64,000 nucleotides of DNA from Ophioderma brevispina (GCA_023653785.1 JAMKCH010011933.1:1-64000), one strand, 5' to 3'. Counted from the first letter of the stretch, positions 1 to 13,595 are shown. Made by a program: numbers and translations. The notes: generated by a model not told the origin, from the letters alone.

Positions 1-1012
1 AGCTTCGGAATAAAGTGCGGACCCCAGCATGATCAAACCTAGTATGAGGGATTTGAAGATGAAGAACCTCCTTTACCCTTGACTGAAGAAGAAGAAAGAT
101 GCGAAAAAAGCTGATGAACTCATCGGAGGAAATCGATGATTTTGACCATGTGCTATAGCGGAACCAGAAGCTAAAGTCCGAAATTCTTTTCAAACAAGTT
201 GGAATTAGAACAAATTTGGAAAATACTCATCAAAGCGATGGGAAGTCTTACGTGATCAGTCGGTGAAGTGTTTCAGACGCGAGGGCTGTCACGATAGCAT
301 CGATCGTAACCGCGATAGGATAGTGCTATTCAACCATCGTGGCGCCCTCGATAGTAGCAGCAAACCAGCGACAGTATATCGTAACTCCTGACTCCAAACC
401 AAAACACAGGTTCCAAAAAAACGAGCCCGACTCCACCAGCTCCACAAACCGGGCCAGAAAACTTTGACAGAGTGGATCAAGGCACAGCTGCAAAAAATAG
501 CTGATATACTGCTGAAGCTAGGAGATAAATGCTACTGAGCTCCATTTGAAAGCAGCTGGAGCGGTGTTGGATTTCTCCAGAGCAACTCTGTTGCTGATAG
601 TTGGTGTTGGTACATTTTGTGGCTTGTCAAGCACAGAATACGGTAAAAGAAAGCAAGACAATAAATAAAAATGAATTAAATTAAATATAAAAGAAGAAGA
701 AATGGCTGGATTTAAAACGGAAATATGATCGTTCCACGGAATTTATCACTCCGCCGGTTTCTTGGCGGACTAATCGGTGGAAATACTATGATATGAAAAA
801 AACTTATCAAAATGCACCTCAGAATTTGGGGAAATTGGATCTCGAGGAGGTTGGAAAATTGTCACAAGAGTATTCTCAGCAACCATGTTCAGAGATTGGC
901 TGGTCACTCAGGGGACATTCCGAGGATCTCAGTCCAGCCCAAGTAAAAAAAATCTAAAAAAAAATCCCCACTGAAATTTTTATCAGTTCGGGATTTTTTT
1001 TTTTAGGTTAAA
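1..1012. other. Unassigned AT-rich stretch
   Basis: I see no recognisable gene, RNA or transposon here. A short acidic reading (Glu/Asp-rich, around 55-110) and a stretch around 700-930 look as if they might once have been coding, but neither is open for long or matches a family I can name. Oligo-A and oligo-T runs at 945-1010 lead into the tandem repeat that follows. Confidence 0.4.
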
Positions 1013-1440
1013 TCCTAATGTTTCTCTTCCATTTCACATAGTCTGACGATATTTTTAATGTCTCCATTCATCACATAGTCGACGATTATTTCATGTCATT
1101 TTTAGCAGCCTATGCTATGCCCTAAAAAATCTGTTGCTCCCCATTCTTGGCAAAGTCGACACATGATTTTCATGTCATTTTTCAGCAGCAGCAGCCTAGC
1201 AGACTCAAATCTGTGGCACCCCATTCTTTCCAAAGTCTCACTATATTTTCATATCCATTTTCAGCAGCTTCTCCTAGATTCTTCAAAATCTGTGGCACCC
1301 TCTTTGCATAGTCTCACTATATTTTCATGACCCATAATGGCAGCCTCTATCATAGGCCAATCAAAATCTGCGGCTCCCCATTCTTTGCAAGGTCTCACTA
1401 TATTTTCATGGCCCATAAAGGCCAGCTTGAGATATTCCTA
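1013..1440. repeat. ~80-bp tandem repeat, about 4-5 diverged units
   Basis: The phrase CCATTCTT recurs at 1141, 1221 and 1378, with a damaged version near 1300, giving a period of 78-80 bp. Each unit also carries AAATCTGTGGC, AAAGTCTCACTATATTTTCAT and CAGCAGC. The first units are the most diverged. The open readings across it are by-products of the repeat and are not a gene. Confidence 0.8.
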
Positions 1441-3740
1441 TTTCAAGTTGTTCTCGATCAATAGCCATTTTAGTACTGGAAAAGATTCATTATGTTTGCA
1501 AGCTCAACAAAATTTTTTGATCTTTCCAATATAATATAGGGTTTTTGCGGAAAAAGGACGGAAGGAAAGGATTGGAAAAAGTCATAAGATGGTTCCGTTG
1601 AATTTTATTTTAAAATGACAATACAGCTTGCAAGTTTTCAAATCATTTTATTTATATATAAATTGTATTTTTATAAATCAATTTTTGATAAGAATGCACA
1701 GGTGAACGCTGTTGATTATTTGATGGATTTGCACAGGGATTGCCTGGATGTATGAGTGACGTGGGTTGTAGAGGGATTTTAGTGGTTTTACGTGGATGGT
1801 GATGGGATGTACAGGAATTTCTGTATTTTGCGATTTGACCCAGAATGCCCCCTTATTACACAGTACTCCCAGTCATTAAGATCCATGCACGTAAGATTCA
1901 GATGTCTGAAATCAGAAGCAAGGGCCCCAGTCATCCAGTTCCAGCAAGCAAATGAGGTCCAGTAACAAGATCTCTGAAACAGGCACTGCGTCAACTTATT
2001 ATCGCAACAAATGTTCTGGCAATCCAAAGAGACTGTGATCCAAGCAAGCCAGTTTCTGTTGTACCACATGATGAAATAGAATTAAACGAATGATCCATCA
2101 AAATGTTATATGAGTACGGTATTATTGTGTAAGCGCCTGATGTCAGAGCGCTGTAACCAGTGAGAGGAAACTTGCCCCGACAACTTTTATATTGGGCAGT
2201 AAAATGATGAAATAATGCTAAATCAAGCCGTTTTTACCCTCTCACTGGGAAAATCAAAACTCAACAAACCGGGCTTTTGACCCCCTGTAACAAGTGGACC
2301 CCTTACGCAGCTCCCCCCACCCATCTCCCCTAGGACGGTCAGGTTGATGCCCATTCGACGGATGCTACCAATTATTTGAACATTGAACCTTATATTTAAA
2401 ATTAATAATTTGATAATTTGATAAATTTAATCAATATTCACCTTTGTCTCTGAGTCTGTCCTCTTTTTTCCCTTCTTCCCCTACTTCTCCCCTTTTCTAC
2501 CGCTCTTTCCTCCCCTCTCAATCACTATTTTTGTCTTTTGCATCCCCCTGGTTACATCCCCATTTTAGTTGTCCGAGGGCAGTCTTCCCCCTGCCCCCCC
2601 CCCCCACTGGCTACGCTCCACTGGCAACAACCATGGTGGGGGGGGGGGGCGCACAGGCAGTTTTTTTTCCTTTCAATGGAATTTTCAATTGATGGGGGGA
2701 TGTGCTCCCCCCAGATGCCCCTACGGACACCCACTGCATGTGTGTTAACATGCCCCAATTCAACATGGAGTAGGCCTCCATCTAAAAGTAAGATCTCACA
2801 CGGATTATTACAGTGGATCGGACTGTACACCCATGATAAAATGTGTTACACTGTTGTACTCAATGCCAATGGGGCTTGATGAAAGGTGATATCAGGAATC
2901 AGTCGACTACTTCCAAGTTGTTCATCTCTGCATCAGGCTCACTTCAGCACAACATATCAAGTTCCCTTTGATTCAACCAGGGATTCAACGTGTGCACTTT
3001 CAATTAGTTCTTTCAGCATAGTGGCCTACACCACAGCTCATGATTGTAGGCCCCTACACACAGTGTCAGCAACTGCGAGCTTGACTATTCGCGGTACCGG
3101 TAGTGTTGGGCGACACTTGATACGAGATACTAATTAGTCATGGTAGTATCGGGATTCCTGTTTCGTTAGAAAGGCACCTGGGGCCTAAGTATTTAAAAGC
3201 GGCATCGGAAATTTTCCAATTGAAATTTCTTTCAATTTTGCTCTCAAATGATAGTCTAGGCCATTGAAGAAACAGAGATATATTTTACAATAAAAATAGC
3301 ATACCCCAAAACGATAGGGACATTGATGTGAGGAATAAAAGACAATTCCAGGTTAATTGTAGGCCAACACTTTAAGTTTGGCCATTAACGTTAAACAAAC
3401 CAATGTGGATAATTACATGAATATTTTTGACTCGTACTCACTGATATTAAAAAACCCCAAAGGTTATAGACAGGTTTCAAACAGTGTGCAGCATTAGCGT
3501 GCAGAACATGGCATACGGAGTGCGTGGTCTTGTGTTAACGCCATTTTCGGTTCGTCTGCTGATGAATTAACGTCGCGGCGACATTAAAGTAGTTAAAATC
3601 GTTCTGTTTACCATTACGGAAGCTGATTGGTCTTAATCATTTGGGTGAGGGATGTGATATAAAAGCTTTACAACATGCAAAAATATCGATTTTGAAAAAT
3701 CTTGAGGGGCACTATTTTAAAATGTGGCCAGTGTCTCTTT
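1441..3740. other. No gene recognised; pyrimidine-rich and homopolymer patches
   Basis: A pyrimidine-rich tract (about 2444-2530) is followed by a C-run near 2589-2605 and a G-run near 2637-2649. The two runs could pair as a short stem. The remaining sequence has short open readings only (the longest are 93-113 codons), with no motif I recognise. Confidence 0.5.
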
Positions 3741-5460
3741 AAGCGAAACCGGCTTACTCTTTAATCACAGCGCAGCCGCGCAGCCGCGCCTAATCACAGG
3801 CGCAGCAGAAGCCTCTACTGCTTTCTATATCTCTTGAAATTGTTTCGTTAAAATCACAATTTATTTTGGCGAAATGGCTATATAACTCTTTATTATTAAA
3901 GTGATAAGTAGGCCTAAATAGCATTATACTTAGAGCTCTTAACGTTGGTTTCGTTTTTAATCTTAGCGAAAGCGGCTTTTATCGCAGTAAATTCTTGCCG
4001 GTTGTAAAAGGAATATTATGTCCACCTGGAGCATGGTCCGCTTTCCATATGACGATTTTGAACGGAATAAGCGTGGCTGAACTAATTTCCTGCTACACCG
4101 GGGAAATGCTAGTAAGTATGTTGATCGTCGTTAATACTGCTTTCTATCTCACAATAATTAATTTTCGCCAAACCGGTTGCCCATGTCACTTGGGGAAGAT
4201 TTCCAAAGTTGCACAGAAATGGCAAGATGTTGAAAAATGCCAAAGTTGCGCAATGCAAGTGGGGGCTGTGAAGATGGGTACGCAAAAAAGTTGTCATACA
4301 GTTTGTTCAAAGTTAAAGAAAGTTGCGCACAGTTAGGAACAGTTTTAGGTTGACACATCATTACAGAAGGGATACGCATTATTCATTTTGTGAAACTTTA
4401 TGCCAACTTTGTGGAAGTACCGGGGGGGTCACACTCATTATGGCTTGTAAACCATCCGCGTGCATAAAAAAGGGAAAAGGTATTGTTTTCATGGATAGGG
4501 CAGGATACGCGCAGCAGCACGCGTTTAGAGGTCAAAAATGCCAAAATGGAAAAAGGGATCAATTTGCAAGTGATCCGTGGAACAGGGTAGGAACAAGGAT
4601 GTTAGGGAGTTCTGGAAAAGTGATGTTTCTTCTTTGTTTAAATCACATCTGTTAAAATGCTATATAAGCCAAATATGGCTTAGGGGTTGGGAAACGGGAA
4701 ATGTTATACGCATGTCATTAAGGGGATCATTTTATAGCCAAGGCTTAAATCTCGTTTAGGGTGCTTTCAGAAAGTGATGTTCGCGATGTGTCAGGTCTCA
4801 TGAGAGTGACCCCCCCCGGGTGGGTGGTCTTTAGTCCATCAATCCTGACAAACATCATCTTTATGCAAAAGGTTGTGTTGGCCTTGCTATTATTCCTTCC
4901 TATCCTTCAACACTGTTCGTTAAAAAATCACAATTTATTTTTAGCGAAACCGTCTTAGTCTACGCCATATGCCAAAGGTTGTATTGGTCTTGCTAGTATA
5001 TTTTTTTCGTTAAAAATCACAATGTTATTTTTAGCGAAACCGGTTAACTTTTCATCACAGGTAGCCTAGGCCTATACTGACTGTGTTGTATCTCTTCTTA
5101 GCGTGGATTCGGTCAAAATCACAATTTTCTTAATAGCGCGCGAAGCCGCCAGTCCACTCATGATAAATCCCGGGATTATAGGCCTACAGAAGGTTGTATT
5201 AGCCTTGCTATAAGTATCGCTCCGTCCTATCTTTCAACACTTTTCGTTAAAAATCACCATTTTATTTTTAGCGAAACCGCTCAGTATAACTCCTCCTCAT
5301 CCCGGCAACGCTAGTAGGCCTAACCCTAACGTTTTTCACTACAAGTCACTGACAATTTATCTATAGGAAGCGGCTCACTCCACAAAGGAATGCAACACTG
5401 GATGCCAAAAGCTGTATCTACTAAGGCTAGTATACCTTCTATCTTTAACAGTCGCGGAAA
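3741..5460. repeat. Dispersed repeat with TTTCGTTAAAAA / TTTTTAGCGAAA stem
   Basis: A ~37-bp unit recurs at about 3843-3875, 4916-4952, 5005-5042 and 5241-5279, with a degenerate copy near 5110. Its ends are inverted (TTTCGTTAAAAA against TTTTTAGCGAAA) around the core TCACAATTTA, so each copy can form a hairpin. Between copies the phrase AAGGTTGTATTGGCCTTGCTA and TAGGCCTA words recur, so the whole block is a loose tandem array of larger units. No coding sequence was identified. Confidence 0.7.
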
Positions 5461-5511
5461 TCACTGTGTTTTCTTCTGAACGGTTCTTTCTTCTTCATTC
5501 TTTCTTTACAC

Positions 5512-5578
5512 GACGGCCTTCTGGCCGTCTTGTTCTGTTTATGATGCGTTCTTGCAAGACGGCCTTCTGGCCGTCTTG
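5512..5578. other. Two consecutive GACGGCC-TTCT-GGCCGTC hairpins
   Basis: GACGGCC (5512-5518) and GGCCGTC (5523-5529) pair perfectly around TTCT. The second copy extends to CAAGACGGCC (5555-5564) and GGCCGTCTTG (5569-5578), a perfect 10-bp stem with the same loop. A related copy with one lost base lies at 7795-7818 and an eroded one at about 11098-11118. All sit in the pyrimidine-rich borders of the array modules. Confidence 0.85.
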
Positions 5579-5632
5579 TCCTGTTTGTTGCGTTCTTCTT
5601 TCTTCTTTATATCAAACTTCAACTGCATCTAG

Positions 5633-7740
5633 ATCAGTCATGGTTTGACGTATCTGACCAGACTTACATCGAATGACCCCTGAAGGCACCCGTTTATGTC
5701 ATATGACTTGACCCCTGTCGGGGTCATCTAGGGGTCACAGGGTCAAAAGTGTCATTTCGCTTTAAAAGTTCAGCGTACAGATTACAAGCACGGTAACGTG
5801 GACTCATTAGATGAAGTAGACTTGAACCCTTCACAAAAGTTAGGGGTTGAGAGGTCAATTCTGGGGGCATTAAGGGGCAATTCCGTCTTAATGAAAAAAT
5901 CTTCCAAAAATCTTCAAAAATAGCTATCTTCTATATGGCAAACGTGCATGTAACGTGACTCATGCATAAGAAGTAGCTTGAGACCTTCACAAATGTTGTG
6001 CTCGGCATGGGGTAAAAGGTCATAAGGGGAACTTCCGGTCAAAAACCAAAAAAATTCCAAAAATTCACAAAAGTTTATCTCAAAACCAAACATGATACAG
6101 TGACTTAACTTGCGAGATATGCTTTCATGTTGCACTGGAGTAGGCAAGGTATTTATTGGGAGGTAAAGGTCATTTAAGGTCATTTCCCGGTTTAAGGTAA
6201 ATAAGTTCAAGAATTTTTATACTCCAGAACTAAACATAGTAGATTTTTTATTTGCATTGGACAATGCATTTTTGTTGTGTTACGAGGTTTTTTTTTTTAT
6301 TACCGGGATCAAAGGTCATTGGGGGTTCAAAAGGTCAATTGCCAAAAATTTTAAAAATAAGACCAAATTGGATTTATCTCAGCCTATAGAGGACAGATAA
6401 AGCCCGTATTAATCAGTGATGTAACTTAATTAGTAGAAGCGTCATGGATAGTCTCGACCCCAAGGTCAAAGTTCAAGTAAAAGGTCAAAATTACAAACAA
6501 GATCCGATTGAACTGAATTTGACAGGAATAAACCGCGGGATATCGTAAATACAGAAAAATGACCCCATTCGTGACCCAGGGGTCACGTTATAGGGTGCAA
6601 AGGTCCAAATCCCTGACATGCTGGGATTGAGTGTAATTTAATTGGTCAAAATTATCTTCTTCTACCGGATTACGCCGATATAAACCAAAACTGCGTTCAG
6701 AGGAACCATGACCCTTGCTTCATATAGGTGTCAGGGATACAAAAAGGGGGGGAGTCAAAGGTCATTAAGGGGTCATTTCCGGTTTGAAAGCAAAAATGGT
6801 GAAAAAATTCAAAAAATCGCGGTCCTTACAAATTACGTAAAAGTGACGTCATTATCTTTTGAGACCCATGTATGTTACAGGCAGGGTCTTCGGTTGCCCA
6901 CAATTTCAGGATCAAAGGTAATTAATGGGGTCACTTTCTGGTCAAAAACCAAAAATACTCCAAAATTGCAATGTGTTTTATCTCAAAACCCCAACATAGC
7001 TTACAGTGACTGAAACTTTGAGATTGGCGTTAATGTACTGCGTTTGCAAGATTATTTTATTTCACATTTTTCTTGAAGGGGCAAAGGTAACTGCAAGGTT
7101 CCTTTCCGGTTTTAAGGTAAGTAATATCAAGAATTTTTAACTCTCCAGAACCAAGATGTAGAATTTTTTTATTTGCATTGAAAACAATGCATTTTGTTGG
7201 TACACGAGGATTTTTTTTATACGGGTCAAGGTCATTAAGGGAGTTCAAAAGGTCAATTTTGCCAAAAAAATGCTAAAATAAGACCAAATTGGCTATATCT
7301 CAGCCTATGAGGACAGCTAAAGGCTGTTATTGCTGCAGTGCTGTAACATTCATGGTAAAATAAGTCTAGGCTAGTCTCGACCCCAAAGGTCAACGTTAAG
7401 GTAAAGGTCAACATCTACAAACAGCTCCGATTGAGCTGAAATTTGTCAGGGATAACCCTTGTGGCATGTCATAAAATTACAGAACAAAGTACAGTTGCCC
7501 CACCGTGACCCAGGGTCACGTCTATAGGGTGAAAAAGGTCAAATCCCTGACATGCTGGATTGACGTTGAAACTCAATAATATGATCATTGTAAAGTTGTT
7601 AACAAGTAAAATAACATTTAATGACATTTGTACATATTGGTGAAGTTACAGGGTCAAAGGTCAAGTCACTTCAAGGGGCCATTAAGGGAATCACCATCCA
7701 TCCAATACGCGTCTTGTAAATTAGATCTGTCCCAGTCTAG
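5633..7740. repeat. Array module A, first copy, with internal ~1-kb duplication
   Basis: This copy starts with the A head at 5633 and ends with the A tail at 7713-7740. It is about 2.1 kb instead of ~1.2 kb because the inner part is present twice. For example, the phrases AAGACCAAATTGG and CTCAGCCTAT occur near 6360 and again near 7280, and the phrase about TCCCTGACATGCTGG occurs near 6612 and 7543. The second pass begins inside the module near 6700 and lacks a head. Confidence 0.75.
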
Positions 7741-7849
7741 TTCTTCTTTCTTTCTTTCTTCTTTCTGGCAACACGTCAATTATCTTTCTTTCTTACAAGA
7801 CGGCCTTCTGGCCGTTGTTATGTTTCTGATGCGTTCTATTCTTTACCCG

Positions 7850-8885
7850 TCGAGAGGAACTCGACTGTGTTTGTCTTCTGTACGGTTTCTTTCTTTCTCT
7901 TCTTCTTTCTTCGGTCACATGCTAATATCTCCAACATGAAACATGTCATATTGACCAAAAAAACTAGGTGACAAGGACAAGTGCGGACAACGAACTTTGA
8001 CATGAACAGATGGTGTCAAAGGTCACGATAGGGTCACAGGGTCCAACAACGTTAACCATGAGCAAAAAATCTAGAATTAGCTCACATCTCAAAAATAATA
8101 CTGTCATTTTAGGGACTGATCAACATACAAAAAAGTCAATCATGACTTATCACTTGAACCATGGTTTAGGGGTCAAAGGTCAAAATACTTCAAATTACGT
8201 TACACTCAAATCACTATCTCTACAGATTAAGCAACTGATCGTGTGAGTCATGCATAACGAATTAGCTTGAGCCCTTTACAAAAGTATGGGTCAAGAGGTC
8301 AATGCGGTTCATATGGGGTCACAAAGGTCAAACAATTTACGGTATGTAAAATGTTAAATACGGTCAAATAGAAAAATTGTTTAGCCCATTTTCTAGGAGT
8401 TGATGATGGGCCAAAAAAAGGCAGTTATGACTTCATCACTTGCCCAAGGTTTAGGGGTCAAGGTCAAAATACCTCAAATTACGTTACACTTCAAATCACT
8501 ACTCTTTACAGATTACATAGTATGATCACGTAAATCATGTATGTGGTGCAGTTCGACATTCCCCCAACAAAAGTTACTTAATGAATTTTGATCAAAGGGC
8601 ATCTGGGGTCACTAAGGTCAAACTCCTTTACTGTGTGTAAAATGAAAACAGGTCAATAGAAAATCTTTTATCCCATACTGTAGTACTGATGAGAGGGCAA
8701 TAAAAGTCAATTAATGAACCCCATCCACTTGAACCTGGTTAGGGTCAAAAGGTCAAAATATTTTCAAAAAGTTTTATTAAAATTGATAAAAGTAAATAGC
8801 ATTTCTAAGTGTAAAAAACACTCAAACCACCAAACTCAAACTCACATGTGTTGTAGTTTGACACCCCCCTACAAAATTAAATTTG
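7850..8885. repeat. Array module B, first copy (three ~290-bp subunits)
   Basis: Opens with a hairpin-type sequence (7848-7870) and the B head at 7917. Subunits are marked by the GGGTCAAAGGTCA phrase at 8170 and by damaged versions near 8457 and 8740. The usual B tail is missing: similarity stops near 8885, where non-repeat sequence begins. Confidence 0.75.
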
Positions 8886-9601
8886 CATGTGCAAAAGGAC
8901 CATCACGACGTGAGAGTAACAAAACCGCCGTTCACATCAACCGAAAGGCTCAAAATCATTCTACTATTGCAAGTTTCAACATTGAACCGCCTATACAGTA
9001 TATCATGCATTACGTAGTTCTGCTGACCGAGTACTGATATAGGTGGCGCGTTCTATCTTACGATTTGGGTTTGAAAGAAGTTAAACAATTTTGCCGCTTT
9101 TCCGATATTATATCAATGCAGAATTCAACAAGCTTTCATGACACCATTTAAATTCCTAAAAAAAAGTCCAAATAGTCGACAAGATATCGGAATAAAACAT
9201 GTTGGCACTGTGTTTCTTAAAAAAGGATTAATTAGTATTACGAGATTTTAGCCTGAAAACTAGTAATTTCTCCGCCCCCCCATTTAGGCCTCCCCCCTCA
9301 CACACACAAACACGATATAATTCATGCAGTAAGCAATCCATGTCGCTAGAAACTGTTGCCGCATTGTTTGAATGGTCCGGTGGCGTTTTGCGCTCTATAA
9401 GTAGCCTAACGGTTAAGCGCGAAACTGGGTTCGTCCGCGAAACTTTCAGTCGTAAATCTACGTGCAGACTATGTCATGCCGGAGTGGATCACTTATCCAA
9501 AGCACTGTGTAAAATGGTATGAAAAGGTTATTATGTAGGACATAAGAATGAGTAGTATACACGTACGGTTACGCATAGGTCGCGAAACGGACCATGGTTT
9601 T
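8886..9601. other. Non-repeat spacer inside the array
   Basis: About 0.7 kb without the AGGTCA phrases that fill the rest of the array. It contains open readings of up to 107 codons, but none has a recognisable motif. It replaces the expected end of the first B module, so it may be an insertion or a deletion junction. Confidence 0.5.
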
Positions 9602-9628
9602 ACACAGTCGAGAGGAACTCGACTGTGT
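9602..9628. other. Perfect 11-bp stem hairpin at module B border
   Basis: ACACAGTCGAG (9602-9612) and CTCGACTGTGT (9618-9628) are exact reverse complements around the loop AGGAA. Truncated copies occur at 7848-7870 and 13603-13622, again directly before a module B. The neighbouring sequence is a TTCTT-rich pyrimidine tract. Confidence 0.85.
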
Positions 9629-11060
9629 CTTTATTCTGTAAGGTTCTACACAGCGAGAACGAATGTGTTTTTCTCTGCGGTTTTCTTCTTCTTCTTTCTT
9701 TCTTTTCTTCTTCGTAACATGCTAATATCTCAGATTATATGAACATGCCATAATAACCAAAACGGTTCACAAGGGACAAGTAATGGCCACAGAAAACTTT
9801 TCACATGACACGATGGTGTCAAGGTCACGAATAGGGTCACAGGGGTCAACAACGTTAACATGCAAAAAATCTAGAATTAGCTCCAATCTCAAAACTAATG
9901 CTGTCATCTTGTCGGACTTGTCAACACTACAAAAAATAAATTATGCCTTTGTAATATGACACATGATTTAGGAGGTACAGAGGGTCAATACATCCCATAC
10001 GTTACACTCAAATCACTACTCCTACTACAGTTAAGCAACGTGTCATGTGAGGGCATGCTATGAATGAGCTTAGCCCCTTATAAAAGTAGGGCAAGAGGTC
10101 AATATGGGGGTCATCTGGGGCACAGCGGTTAAACATTTACTTTGTGTAAAATTTAAAATAAGGTCATATAGAAATTGTTTAGCCCATCTTATAGGAATTG
10201 ATGAGCGGTCATAAAGTACAATTATTGGACTACATCACTGGCCCATTGTTTAGGGGTTAAAGGTCAAAATAATTCAAAATTAGGTTACACTTCCAATCAT
10301 ACTCCTCCTACAGAGTAAGCAACCTGATCGTGTGAGGTATGCATATGAATTAGGCTGTTGAAGCCCCCTTACCAAAGTTTTGGGTCAAGATGTCAATATT
10401 GGGGTCATCTGGGGTCACAGAGGTCAAACATATTTTACTGTGTGTAAAATTTAAACAAGGTCAAATAGAAAATCGTTTTATCCCATCCGTAGTACTTGAT
10501 GAGAGGTCAATAAAGTCAATCATGACCCAATGACTATGACCTATGGTTCGGGGTCAAAGGTCAAAATACATACCAAAGTACGTTATACTTCAATCACTAC
10601 TCCTCTCACAGATTAAGCAACCTGATCGTTGAGTCATGCATATGAATAGTTTTCCAGGCCCTTTAAAAGGTATGGCTCAGAGGTCAATATGGGGGTCATA
10701 TGGGGTCACAGTGGTTAAAACATATTTTTACGTGTTTGTAAAATTTAAAAACAGATCAAATAGAAAATCTTTTTAACCACCATGTAGTACTTGATGAGAG
10801 GTCAATTAAAAGTCAATCATGACCCCATCACTTGACCACTGGTTTGGGGTCAAAGGTCAAAAATACATAAATTACGTTTATTTTCAAATCACACGCCTTT
10901 ACAGATTACACCGTATGATCACGTGACTCATGTATGTGCTGCAGCTGAATCCCCCCACTAAAGTACTTAATGAAAGTTTGATCAAAGGTCATTTGGGGTC
11001 CAGGAGTCCAAGACCTGTTTCACTAAAAATGCTTTCTTCTACAAGTTCCGGTCTGAGTAC
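9629..11060. repeat. Array module B, second copy (four subunits)
   Basis: Subunits of ~290-296 bp. The DR1 phrase is exact at 10551-10563 and 10847-10859 and damaged near 9965 and 10257. It ends with the B tail at about 11040-11060 and an AGATCTGT/ACAGATCT inverted pair just after. Confidence 0.8.
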
Positions 11061-12380
11061 TCTCGACTGTGTTCAGATCTGTTGACAGATCTAGTTACAG
11101 GACGCCTTTGCCGTCTTGTTCTGTTTCTTATGCGTTCTTCTTCTTCTTTGTCAACATTCAACTGCGTCTAGCTCAGTCATGGTTTGACGTATTCTGACCA
11201 GACTCACAACGAATGACCGCTGAGCATCCCATTTATGTCATATGACTTGACCCCGTCGGGGCATCTAGGGGTCACAGGGGGGGGGGGGGGGTTGGCGGTC
11301 AAAAGTATCATTTCTTAAAAAGTTTCAGCGCTGACGATTAAATGCACGGGTTCCGGGGATGACGGGACTCATGCATATGAAGTAGCTGAGACCCTTCACA
11401 AAAGTTATGGGTTGAGAGGTCATCGGGGTCATGAAGGGGGCACTTCCGGTCTTAATGTGAAAAATCTTCAAAAAACTTCAAAATAGCTATATGCTATATG
11501 CAACGTTGCAGGTCACGGACTCATACATATGAAGCCGCTTGAGACCCTTCACACGTTGTGACTCGGCAATGGGGGTAAAAGGTCATTAAGGGGGAACTTC
11601 CGGTCAAAAACCAAAAAAATATCAAAATTTGTATTTCAAATGTAAACATAGTAGAGTGGACATACCCTTCAGATATGCATTAGTGTTACATGATGTATGC
11701 AAGGATGGTTATTTGGAGGAGTCAAAGGTCATTTAAGGTCATTTCCGTTAGGCTAAATAACTTCAAGATTTTTATCTCCAGAATTAAGCATAATAGAATT
11801 TTTAAATTTAAATTGGAAAACAATGCATTTTTGCAGTGTAGCTGAGAGTTTTTTTCATTTGGGGTCAAAGGTCATTAAGGTGGTCAAATGGTCAATTTTG
11901 CCAAAAAATGCTAAAAATAAGAACAAATTGGCTATATCTAGCCTATAGAAGACAGATAAGTCTGTTATTGCTGCAGTGATGTAACCATTAATGTAAAAGA
12001 GTTAGATAGGACTCGACCCAAAGGTCAAAGTTCAAGGTCAAAGGTCAAAATCTACAAACAAGCCTCCGATGAGCGAAATTTGTCAGGAATCATCCTTGTG
12101 GCATCATAATACAGAACAAGTACAGATGACCCCATCCGGACCCAGGGGTCACGTTATAAGGGGTGAAAAGGTTCATTCCCTGACATGCTTGGATTGAGTT
12201 GAAATCAAAATATTGATCCTTGTAACGTTGTTAACACGTAAAAATACATTTAATGACATTGTGACATATTGGTGAAGTTACAAGGGGTCAAAGGTCAAGT
12301 CATTGGGGGTATTAGGGGATCACCATCCTTCCCAATCGGCCATCTTGTAATTTAGATCTGTTCCCAGGTTAGTTTCTTCT
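11061..12380. repeat. Array module A, second copy
   Basis: Head at 11177, tail at 12349. A 14-base G run (about 11277-11290) interrupts the normal CACAGGGTCAAAAG phrase. DR1 motifs lie at 11862-11874, 12035-12047 and 12285-12297. Confidence 0.8.
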
Positions 12381-13595
12381 CTCTTCTCTGTCAACACGGC
12401 AATTATTGCGTCTAGCTCAGTCATGGTTTGACGTATTCTGCCCAGACATACACCGAATGACCGCTGAGCATCCCATTATGTCACATGACTTTGACCCCGG
12501 TAGGGGTCATCTAGGGTCACAGGGTCAAAAGTTTATTTTTCTTAAAAAGTTTAGGGCATACAGATTACAGTGACTGTGACGGGACTATGCATATGAGTAG
12601 CTTGAACCTTCAAAAGTTTTGGGTTGAGAGGTCCATCTGGGGTCATTAAGGGGGCACTTCGGTCTTATGTGAAAAAATCTTCAAAAAATCTTCAAAAATA
12701 GCTATCTGCCTATAAGCAACGTTGCATTGTCACGTGACTTCATACATATGAAGCAGCTTAAGACTCTCCACAAAACGTGTGTTCGGCATGGGGGTCAAAG
12801 GTCCTTAAGGGGAAACTTCCGGTCAAAAACCAAAAAATTCCAAAATATTCAAAAATTTAATCTCAAAAACCAAACATAGTTCAGTGACTCACTTCAGATA
12901 TACATTCATGTTACCTGGGTATGCAAGGTATTTTTTATTTTGGAGGTCAAGTCATTTAAGGTCATTTTAGGCTTTAAGGTCAATAATTTCAAGAATTTTA
13001 TCTCCAGAACCAGCATAGAGAATTTTTTTTTGGAATTGGAACAATTGCATTTTTGTTGTGTACACGAGGTTTTTGTAATACCGGGGATCAAAGGTCATAA
13101 GGGGTCAAAAAGGTCAATTTTGCCAAAAATGTTTAAAAAAAGACAAATTGGATTATCTCAGCCTATAGAGGACAGATAAAGCCCGTATTACTACAGTGAT
13201 GTACATTAATGGTAAACGGGGTCTATGATAGTCTCGACCCAAAGGTCAAGTTCAAGGTAAAGGTCAAAATCTACAAACCAAGCTCCGATTGAGCTGAAAT
13301 TGTCAGGGATAATCCTTGTGGCATCATAACTACAAACATGTACAGTGGACCCCATCCGTGACCCAGGGGTCACTTATAGGGGTGAAAGGTCAAATCCGTG
13401 ACATGCTTGGATTGAGTTGAAACTCAATAATATGATCCATTGTAAATGTATAAATACATTTAATGGAACATTTGCTGACATATTGGTGAAGGTGTAAGGG
13501 GTCAAAGGTCAAGTCACCTCAAGGGGTCATTAAGGGGATCACCATCCATTCCCATACGGCGTCTTGTAAAACTAGATCTGCCCCAGGTTAGTTCT
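12381..13595. repeat. Array module A, third copy
   Basis: Directly follows another A module, so this is an A-A tandem. Head at 12417, tail at 13561; a DR1 motif at 13499-13511. A CACGTG E-box lies at 12731-12736. Confidence 0.8.

Noticed and set aside
2444..2880. Overlapping Ser/Pro- and Gly-rich readings
   Set aside because: Driven by a pyrimidine-rich tract and C/G homopolymers.
9602..9628. Helitron 3' terminus (hairpin near end)
   Set aside because: The hairpin is not followed by a CTRR end at the right distance, no TC start is identified, and it lies beside pyrimidine tracts in a tandem array.
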